Below, one piece after another: positions 54,979-64,000 of a stretch of DNA of 64,000 nucleotides. Numbering within the stretch: the stretch's first letter is position 1; every line of letters starts with the position of its first letter. Below the pieces are notes generated by a model. The model was given only the letters and a program-made list of their open reading frames with translations, was not told where the DNA came from and did not search any database. Source of the stretch: Xylaria sp. FL1777 (lineage: Eukaryota > Ascomycota > Sordariomycetes > Xylariales > Xylariaceae); the NCBI GenBank assembly GCA_022578965.1, contig MU400728.1, forward strand, positions 1 to 64,000, given 5' to 3'. The translations under genes and the position numbers were made by a program.

Positions 54979-56352
54979 TTATCCATCTCCCACGGTTTCA
55001 ATAGACAGGGCGCGAAGTTGTCTGCGCAGGTCTACTTCCAGCTGATGTAGCAAACTAGTAGGTAATGCTAGGCTGTCGTCTTCCTCTGTAGACTCCATGG
55101 CGGCATTCCCATTGCCAACTAGAGCATGACTTGCGGCGTAAGTACTCGAGGCCGCATTTTGCTCCCTGGATCTTCCCTCCCCCAGTCTCCTTAGCCGTAG
55201 CGATATAAAACTAACTAGCTGCTGTACAAGGCGAATCTCTCCAAGAAAAGCCCGTACCGTTGCGCGTATTTTGTCATTATAGATAGAGTAGCCATATTCC
55301 ATTATCGTTGGCGTTTCCGACATGAAAGGGGTGAGGTGGTGATCGTTTGTTGAAGCGGTTCTCCTGAGCTCGCGAGCTGCAATCTTATATAGACCCATAA
55401 TCTTGAATGCTAGCAGGCTTATGAGGGACAGCGTGTAAGGGTCCTCGGCGCAGGTGCACTCTACCATATCCATAATCTCTTCCACATGTTCCTTGTTTCT
55501 CTCTGTACTCTGATGGTTTGCCTTATCCTGGTCACTCAGTTGTCGTTTTATTTGCTCAGGCGTTAATATGGGCCCTGTATCCCCCTGAGGTTTCGGTGAG
55601 AGTTTCTGTAATAACCAGAATGCACGGCTAAGGCACGAGCATTGAGAATATGACGGGAGCTCAGTGGAAGTAGGCGAAAGCTCAGGCCCAATATCACTGG
55701 CTGGACTGGTTAGAAGGTGAGTGGAGGTCGGGATCATTAACGGATCCGAAGTCGTATCTCTTGGAAGTGCCACATTGGACTTCGGCGATGGATATGTTGC
55801 ATAATTCTGACTATAGCTGATGAATGATTGCGCCCCTCCATCTTCCGTCTTCGAGACAGGTGTACTGTCAATAGAATCGAACATGGAATAGTACGTAGAA
55901 GCTCCCACCACGTCGAAGTAACGAGGTGTATATGCGGATGACGAAGGCAAGGCAGGTACTTCATTGAAGGAAACGAGGTCTTGAAGATTGCGTCGGGAAA
56001 TTGGTGAGGACTGAGGGATTGGGGCTTGTATATCTCCCGGAAGCGTGGTGACCGGTGGCATGGCGAGTTCATCTGGAGCTATCGGTGGTCGGATGGGAAT
56101 CACAGAATTCACGCTTTCGCTGCCCCCCTTTTCTGGCCGGGCGAACTTGGTTCGACCGGCGCGTTTGCTATAAACATAATAGCAAGTCTTGCCTTGCCTC
56201 ATACAGCGTGCACAAGTCGGTTTCTCTCTGCTGCATCGCAACTTTGCCTTGGCACAGTTACAACAGCTATCTCGAAGCCTGTAAGGAGGTGATACCTGAG
56301 TTGATGGTGTTGACGGTGTTGACGGAAAAATTGGGCGTTCTAATGATGACAT
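54979..56352 (-). CDS. Zn2Cys6 transcription factor, AflR-like
   Basis: Nuclear DNA-binding regulator, single exon, 457 residues. Seen: a fungal binuclear zinc cluster at residues 30-57 with perfect C-X2-C-X6-C-X6-C-X2-C-X6-C spacing (Cys 30, 33, 40, 47, 50, 57), preceded by a Pro/Ser/Thr-rich start and followed by basic KRAGRTKFARPEK. The middle is Ser/Pro-rich. The C-terminal half (CSCLSRAFWLLQKL, MDMVECTCAEDPYTLSLI, LVQQLVSFISLRLRR) resembles the regulatory region of AflR-type factors that control secondary-metabolite clusters. No typical fungal-specific middle homology domain was recognised. It is the last gene before the second AT-rich block; possible targets lie outside the window or in the oxidative group at the other end. 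Confidence 0.88.
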   Translation of the reverse strand: MSSLERPIFPSTPSTPSTQVSPPYRLRDSCCNCAKAKLRCSREKPTCARCMRQGKTCYYVYSKRAGRTKFARPEKGGSESVNSVIPIRPPIAPDELAMPPVTTLPGDIQAPIPQSSPISRRNLQDLVSFNEVPALPSSSAYTPRYFDVVGASTYYSMFDSIDSTPVSKTEDGGAQSFISYSQNYATYPSPKSNVALPRDTTSDPLMIPTSTHLLTSPASDIGPELSPTSTELPSYSQCSCLSRAFWLLQKLSPKPQGDTGPILTPEQIKRQLSDQDKANHQSTERNKEHVEEIMDMVECTCAEDPYTLSLISLLAFKIMGLYKIAARELRRTASTNDHHLTPFMSETPTIMEYGYSIYNDKIRATVRAFLGEIRLVQQLVSFISLRLRRLGEGRSREQNAASSTYAASHALVGNGNAAMESTEEDDSLALPTSLLHQLEVDLRRQLRALSIETVGDG

Positions 56353-56860
56353 CGGCCTTGTTGGTCAAATAGATTGACCGCACTGTTTTTAGAAAGGTGA
56401 ATGACTAACTTGAATTAAGGCAGACCGAGTAATATCTAAAAGCTCGTAGCATGGCAACCTGAATCAAGATTTAATACCGAGATGAGTCAAGGTTATGTAT
56501 CGAAAAGGGAGAAGATGAAGAGACTAAGAACAAACAAATCGCTCTTTCGCTCTTATCTTTCACCGAGGAACTACAGATGGCATACGGCACGGTGACAACT
56601 AAGCATAAGCCTTGGACGGTGTGGTTACGTCAGGTCCAAGGCTGCTAACCATATACAATGATATGTGGCGAGGCCTCCTCACTTCCTTACCCGTAAAGAG
56701 ATATGCTGAACTTATAGTGAAGTAGAGTAGAGTGGCTGAATGAGCTGACTAGCTAGTCGGAGTAAGTCTGGGCTGAGTTATATGGTAGGAATGAGAGTAT
56801 GGGTATTGCGCTAGATTTCGAAGTATGGACTTGACGAACGCGCACAACAAGATGAAAATT
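56353..56860. other. Promoter region of the Zn2Cys6 gene
   Basis: About 500 bp of ordinary composition between the regulator start codon and the AT-rich block. No further gene was seen. Confidence 0.5.
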
Positions 56861-59800
56861 AGCTACGGTTGCTTTATTTGTATTGTTAAATAGCCCTTTA
56901 ATTAATCGTTTAATTTTCTAATTTATATATGGCCTAATTGCTTAAATACGTAAGTTATAACTTATTTTTTTGTAATTAAAGTAGTATAGTAAATTTTGCG
57001 TAATTATATTGCTTTATTTTATTAGTGTTTTTAGTAAAGCTAATTTTTTATTTACTATAAATAATATTATAAAACTAATAAACAAGCAATTTATTATTGC
57101 TAACTTATATGTTTAATTTATTTATTTATTAATTGCTATAATTTTTATAAGCAAAATACAATATATTATATTTAGCTGCTTTAGTTAGCAATAAGCAAAG
57201 CTTACTTAATACAAGCAGTTTAGTTATAATTAATAATAAACGTTTAAGCTAATAGCTTTTAATTATTAAAGCTTAAAACAAACGTATAAAAATGTTAAAC
57301 TGTTTTTTTTAGTTTAGTTTATAAAATGCTTTTATTTTTTTTAACAAAATAATAATTAAGTATTAAAATATTAGTATGATTTTTAAAATAGCACAGCTAG
57401 AAAACTATTTGTTAAAAACTTTTAAAGGGCTAAAAAAAAGGAATTTTTGCTAAAAAGCTAGTGCTTTATAAAAAAAAAAGCATAATTGCTTTTGTATAAA
57501 CAAAAAAAAACAAAAAACAAGCTTAAAAAAAAGTAAAAATTGCTAAAACTTTTAAAAGCTATAATGCAAGTAAATTTAATACTTATTTATATTAAATAAA
57601 TTTAAGTTTATACGTTAATATATAAAACTATTAATAATTAAAAATATATTTTGTTTTTTAAGCTAATATAGTTTTTTATTAAAAAATAAAAAGCAAGGTT
57701 TTTTAGGTATAAGCTAGCTATTGTTTAAAAACTTTGCATAAAATATAACTATTGCTTTTTTATAATACTTATTATTAAATAAAAAAGCTTTAAAAAAAAA
57801 AAAAAGCATACTATTTTTATAAATAAAAAGCTATAAAAAAATAAAGCTTACTTAATAAAACTTATATAAAATAAAGCAAGCTAAACTAAAAAACAAGAAA
57901 ACTAAATACTATAAAACATACAAAAAAATAAAAGCGCATAAAAAACAAAAATATAAAAGCATTTAAAAAAAAACTTAAAAAGCTATAAAAAATAAGCTAG
58001 CAGTTTTTATAAACGCAAACAAAAAAAATCATTAAGTTTTTTAAAAAAAAAGTCTAAAAAAATAATACAAAAAAACTTAAATACTTAAAATATTTAAAAA
58101 TTTCTAGCATTTTATACCTTTTTTTTTTTAAACTTATATTTTTATTTAGCTTATTTTTATTATTTTTTGTAGCTTACTTTTTTTGTTATTTTTATATAAA
58201 CTTTACTTTAATTTATTATATAGCTTAAAAGTTTAAAAACTATAGCTTAATTAAATAATTTAGCTATAAAAAATTGTTAGATCTTTTTACTTTAATATAT
58301 AAAAAACATTAAAACTACTTATAAACAAAAAAAATAAAAATAATTAGCTTATTATTTTTAAAAAGTATTAAAGTAACTTTATTTAGCTTAAGTTATTTTA
58401 ATAATAAGCATAATACTAAAATTAAGCTATTATTTATGCTTTTTAACTTAAAGTTAAACTAATATTTGCTGTTTAATAGGTTAAAAGTAAATAAATAGCT
58501 AAACAATTTAAATGCTTTTTTTTGCGTAAAGCGTTTTAAAAACATTAATAAAATTAAACAAGTTTTTGTTTATTGTAATACTTTTTAAACAAAAAAAATA
58601 ATAAAAATAATACTAAAAGATTGTTTGTTATAAATTAAAGCTTATAAACTATTTAAACAAAAGTTTAAGCTTTAAAACTTTAAGCAAAATAAGTTTGCTA
58701 TTGCTATATTGCAAAATTTTAAAGCTTGCTTAAAAGCTATATACTTTATTAATTTTAAAACTTATTTTTTTTAGCATTAAATATATGCTAAAAATATTAA
58801 AGCTTAAAAAAATTATTATTTTAATTTTTAATTTATTTAAAGTTTGCTTAAAAAGCTAAATTAAAATATTATTAATAAAATAATAAAGTTCTTTAAAAAG
58901 TTATATAATAACTTAAATAAAATGTTTTATAAAAATTTTTATAAAACATTAAACAATTAAATTAATAAAAAGTTTAAGCTAAATTTTTACTTTAAAAAAA
59001 CAAAAAAAGCACATAAAGTATAAAAAAAAATTAATTATTTATATAATTATAATTTTAACAAGCTTTTATATACTGCTATTAATGCTATTAAGCTAGCTAT
59101 TAATATAACTATACTAGCTACTAAAATAATTATTATTAAAAAACAGCAAATAAAATTAGCTTAATATTTTGTTTATAATTAAGATATAAATAATATTATT
59201 AAATAAATATAACAGTTAAAATTAAAACAAAGAAATGTAGCAATTATAAAAAAAAAACTAAAAGAAATGCTAAAAAAACTACAAAATTAGTATGTTTAAC
59301 TAGTTAATTAAAAACTATAAGTACTATAGTATTACAAAATTAACATAAATTTATTAAAAAAGCAAGTATTTAATATTAATGCTATAATTTTTAAATATTT
59401 ATAAAAAAGTAAATATAACTTTAAAAAATAAAAACAAAGCAAACGATTGTTTAATTTTTTATAATAAATAAAGTTAAACAATTTTTATTTAGCAAAAGGA
59501 ATTATTTATTAAAAATATAGCATAAATAATTATTACGTTTATAAATATAGCTTTGCTTACAAATTAAAAAAAGAAAACATTATATATTAAAACTTTAAAT
59601 AATGCTTAAAAAGGCTAAAATCTTTTGCAAGCTTTAAATATATAAAGGTTTTTTTTAAAGTTATAAAAATTAGCAAAAATAAAAAAAAGATTTTTAATGC
59701 TATAATAAAATAAATATATAACTTTATTTTAAGTAATAATAAACTGCTTAAGCAAAAAGCTTATTATTAACTGCAAAAAAAAAACTTTATTTTAAATAAT

Positions 59801-62800
59801 AAAGATTTAAATACTAAAATAAAAAGCAAACAAAGAGATTAAAAGGAAAAAAAACTTTATTAGCTAAATAATAAGCAGCTAAACTAATTTTTAAATAAAA
59901 AAACTAATAATTAAACTAGTATGCTTTATAAAATAAAATTAGCAAAAGCTTGCAATATTAAAAAAAATAACTTAATAAATAGCAAACTAAATAATAGCTT
60001 TATTATAACTAATTAAAACTTTATATAAAGTATTTTTTATAATATAAACAGTATTAAAGTTTTGCAAAGCTATATATTAAGCAAAAAAATTAGCGTAAAT
60101 ATGTTTTAAGCTAATTGTTATAAGCTTTTAATTAAAAAAGCTGCTTTTTATTAAACAAAAGGTAAAAAAAGATCTAAAAAACAAAAAAAAAAGCTTTTTG
60201 TAAGTTAAATAATTAAAAAGATTTATTTAAATAATAATAAATTTTTTATTTAGTTTAATACTAAAAATATATAAATAAATAATAATTTTTATAAGCAAAA
60301 TATTTTATTAAAATTAAAAAGTTTTAATTATTAAAAGCTTTAAAGAATTTAAAAAGCAAAACTTATAAAAAAAAGCTTAAAATTTAAAAAAATGTAAGCT
60401 AAAAAGTTTAAAAACTTTTTAAATAAAAAAACAAATGTTATTTTTAAGGACTTTATACTAAAAGTTTTAAAGTACTTTAATATTTTTATTTAAATAATTG
60501 CTTAAATAAAAGCTAAGTTATATTTTAAAGCAATAAAAATGCTTAAGCTAATACTAAAAATAATACTATTACTTTTAAATAACTTTAGTAAAAGTTTAAG
60601 TTAATAAATTAAATTAAATATGCTATAACTTATTTTAAAGAAAAAAAGTAATAAGTTAAAATATAAAGCTTAACTAAAAACTTTATTGCAGAAAATTTTA
60701 ATTTAAATAAACATAAAAAATGCTTTTTTTTATAAAAGCGTAAACTTTTTAAAAAATAACATAAGATTTTAATAGCTAATAGTTAAAAAAGCATAAAAAA
60801 GTTTTTAGCTAATGTTATAATTAGCTAGTTAGCTTAATAAACATAAATTATTAAGTAGTATTTATAAAACTAGCTTTTTATTAAACTATTTAATAGCATA
60901 AATAAATAAAAAAATAAAATATAACAGTTTTATTATATATATTTATATGCTTTAATTTAGCTTTATAACTGTTTTTTTAAATAAATAATGCTATAAAATA
61001 ATAAAAGTTCTTTGCAATTAAAACTAATAAAATAATTAAGTAATATTATTTTTTGCTTATATTGCTTTAAATTTTTAAACGTTAAAAAATAAGCTAAAGT
61101 TTAATAAAATGCTTTTTAAGATTTTAAACTAATATAATACTATATATTTGTTATTTAAAAATAACTTAAAAAAGCAAAAGTTATTAATTGTTATATTTAT
61201 GCTACTTTTAAAAAAAGTAATATTTTTAATTAAACTTTAGCTTTATGCTAATTTTATACTAATAGCACTAAAAGAAAAAAAAAAGCTTAAAAAGCTAATA
61301 TAGTTAGCATTAATAGTTTTAAAAAGTATTAATTAAACTTTTAACTTTTTTAAAATAAAGATTTATAAAAAATATAATAATTATACTAGTAATAATAGCT
61401 TAAACTTATTTAAAAAAACATTAAAGTATAAATTTTATAATAAGAAAAACTTAAGCTTAACAAATTATTTTAACTAAAAATATTTAAGCTTTTTAAATTT
61501 ATGTTTTATGTTAGCTTTACTGCTAAAATTATGAAGTATTTTAGCTATATTTTTAAGCGTTATAAAGCTAAAAAAATATATATAGCTTTACTTAAAGCTT
61601 ACTATAAAAATAAAAAACAAGATTTATAAAAAAAATATTACTAAAATTATTAATTCTAAAGTATAGTTTAGTATTATTATAAACTTATTTATTAATAAAA
61701 ACGGCTTTATTATTAAAAATATAAATATAACTTAAAAAAAATTTAACTAAACTAGTAATTTAGTTAAATATATAAAATACTTAAAAACTACTATTTAAAT
61801 AAATAAAAAGTTGCTGCTTTTTTTGCTATATATAGTTAATAAAAAACAGGCTATTTATTCTTTATTACTAAAAATAAACTTTATTATAAAGTTTTAAATA
61901 AGTTTATATTTTTAAAGCTTTTATATAATAGCTAATATAATACTTAAAACAAGCTAAATTATTGTATTAATAATAAACTATATTAAAAAACTAAGTTTAA
62001 AAGCTTAAAAACGTTAGTAACTAAAAAACTAATATATATTTGCTAAACTATTAGCTTAGCAAATAAGCTATAAAAAGCATAAAAATACTAGACCTTAAAT
62101 AGGAAATTTAACGATTAGCAAAAAAAAGCAAAAAAAAAATTAAAAAAACATAGTTTAAAAAAATATACAAGTACAAACTTTTAAAAGAATTAAAACTTAT
62201 ATAATAATATAACGTTAGTAGCTTTTTTAATTTTTTTTATATAAAATATCGAACTTTTCGAAAATTTAAAAATATAAAACAATAAAAAAGTTTGCACTAT
62301 TTTTAATAATAATTAACTATTTAAAATACTTTTAGTTATAATAAAAAAAACGCTAAAGCAAAAAAATGCTAAAAAATTAATAATTATAAAGACTAAAAAT
62401 TTTATATATAAATTAAAAAATAAATATAACTTAATTATAACTTTAATTTAAGCATTATTAACTTTTTAAGCTTTAAAAACTAACAAATTAATAAAAAATA
62501 AAACAATAATTTTAAATATAATATATAAAACAAAAAATAAAAAGATTTATTTTAAAGATAACATGTTATTTAATAGTATTGTTTTACTTAAATTTTATAA
62601 ATAAAAAAAGCAAGCTTTAAAAAAAACAAGCTATTATTTAAAAAATCTTATGCTATTTTAATAAAATAGCATTTATTAAAACATATATTTATGTTTTAGT
62701 ATTACTTTTAAAAGTATTTAATTAACTATTAAATAACTAGCTGTTTTTTTAAAAAAGCTTTATATAATTAACTTTACTTAATAAAAAGCAGCATTATTAA

Positions 62801-64000
62801 TTAAAATATAGTATTATAAAAAAATAGCACTTTTTTAGAACTTTTTTAAAATAAAAAAGATATATAATAAGATTTTTTCTTTTTATAAGATTAAAACAGT
62901 TTTTTATAAAGCATAGCAAGTTTGCAGCATTTTAATTTTTAAACTTTTAAAAAATATTACTATAAAGGTTTTAAAAATTTAACTTAAGTATAACGTTTTT
63001 AAAAAAGCTTATAGTTTATATTATAACGCTTAGTTTTTAATGCAAAAAAAAAGTAAAAAGGTTTAATTAATTAATTTAGCTATAAAAATAAATGTAGTTA
63101 TTATACGTAATGCTAATTTTTTTTAAAGCTATAATAAGTTTTTTAAAAAGTTTGCAATATATAAAATAATTTTTATAGTTAATTTATTTTTAAAATATAA
63201 TTAAATACTACTTTTTATTTTTAGCTAAACAATAATTGCTTTTTTTATATTAATAAGCTTTTTTTAAATAATTACTTTTTTATAAAAAGCAATAAATTTA
63301 GTAGCTTAATTTTTAAAAGTATTATTAAAGGTTTTATATAATATATTACTAATAAAATGTAAACTTTTTTTTAATAATATAATAGTTAAAAGATTTATTA
63401 CTAAGTATAATAATTATAAAGTTGCTTTAAGAATTAAGCAGTTTATATTAAAGCATTTTAAGAATTTTAATATTATGCTGCTTAATTTTAAGCTAGCTAA
63501 AATTATAGCTAGCATATTTAAAAGCAAATAAACAAAACAAATAATTAAAATAGTTAGCTATATGTGTAGTATTAATAGCAAAAGCTTAGTAAAAATAAAA
63601 GTAGTAAAAATTTTTAAGTAAAAGATTTGCAAAAATATTACGGAAGTATAGTTTTTTTTAGAAATAACAGTATATTACTAAATATAAATATAAAGGTATG
63701 CTATAATTATAAAACTATTAATGGTTTTATTATAAAAAAATAAGTTGTTTTGCTTTAAAAAACCGCAAAAAAAAGCTATAAAAAAGCTTTAAAAAGTTAT
63801 TATAATAGCTTTTATTTTTATTACTTTTAATTATATAAAAGGACTTATTTAACTAAAAATAAATGCTTTTAAAACTAGCTAAAGCGCTATTTTATATTAA
63901 AAAGTTAATAAAGCTATTAAATTAGCAAAATATAAGTTTAAAACATAGAAAAGCCTTAAAAAAAAATATAATGCTATAAAGCTAAAAAAGCTTGCTATTA
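56861..64000. repeat. AT-rich, probably RIP-degraded repeat block
   Basis: Composition collapses to nearly pure A+T within about 50 bp near 56,860 and stays so to the window end, over 7.1 kb. No reading frame of normal composition remains. Remaining G and C often sit in GpC steps such as AGCT, TGCT and GCAA, while CpG, CpC and TpC are scarce. This is what a heavily RIP-mutated transposon array looks like. Parent elements and their borders could not be identified. Confidence 0.85.

Noticed and set aside
63640..63760. Possible zinc-knuckle (CCHC) remnant of a retrotransposon gag
   Set aside because: Spacing C-X2-C-X4-H-X4-C does not fit even when G-to-A changes are allowed; too decayed to call.

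Overview
The window reads as nuclear DNA of a filamentous ascomycete (Pezizomycotina, probably a Sordariomycete; the class is inference). Genes carry short introns of about 50-160 bp with GTRNGT-type donors and CTRAC-like branch sites. There is a Zn2Cys6 regulator, a fungal-type P450, PTH11/rhodopsin-like and Sulfotransfer_4-type proteins, and two very AT-rich blocks that look like RIP-degraded repeats. No bacterial-style operons, CRISPR arrays or convincing tRNA/rRNA genes were seen.

Layout: (1) 1 to about 2,830 is an AT-rich block with an inverted-repeat element at 725-1389. (2) 4,576-13,129 holds a P450 (+), an MFS carrier (+), an FAD monooxygenase (-) and a medium-chain dehydrogenase (-), a compact oxidative/transport group beside the AT block. 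(3) 13,799-16,672 encodes a large protein with two cyclic-nucleotide-binding domains, an F-box and leucine-rich repeats. (4) A gene-poor stretch rich in TAGGTA/ACCTA motifs follows, then a mitochondrial Bax-inhibitor-like protein (21,620) and a membrane-anchored MsrA (24,343-25,163). (5) A 25-bp minisatellite lies just upstream of a seven-exon ribosomal protein eL33 gene (26,141-26,879) that has to be assembled from small exons. (6) A rhodopsin-domain membrane protein (28,821-30,013) is followed by about 6.3 kb without a recognisable gene. (7) An intact Sulfotransfer_4-family gene (36,371-37,326) faces a related broken copy (37,507-38,438). (8) A sugar porter (-) and a GC-rich BNR_4-like gene (+) are divergent. 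(9) 45,386-53,911 is a conserved housekeeping block: Ted1/Cdc1-like phosphoesterase, a small conserved protein, a Tim17-like membrane protein, proline dehydrogenase and the KEOPS subunit Cgi121. (10) A Zn2Cys6 regulator (54,979-56,352) is the last gene before the second AT-rich block, from about 56,860 to the end.

How the genes fit together: region 2 could be a small catabolic or secondary-metabolite cassette (oxidation by P450 and FAD monooxygenase, reduction/oxidation by the dehydrogenase, transport by the MFS protein). No backbone synthase is visible in the window. The sugar porter and the BNR_4-like protein share a 1.6-kb promoter region and may work together in carbohydrate use. The other genes look like unlinked core functions. 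All splice models were built by hand from donor/acceptor sites, reading-frame continuity and remembered family motifs. No alignment or RNA evidence was available.
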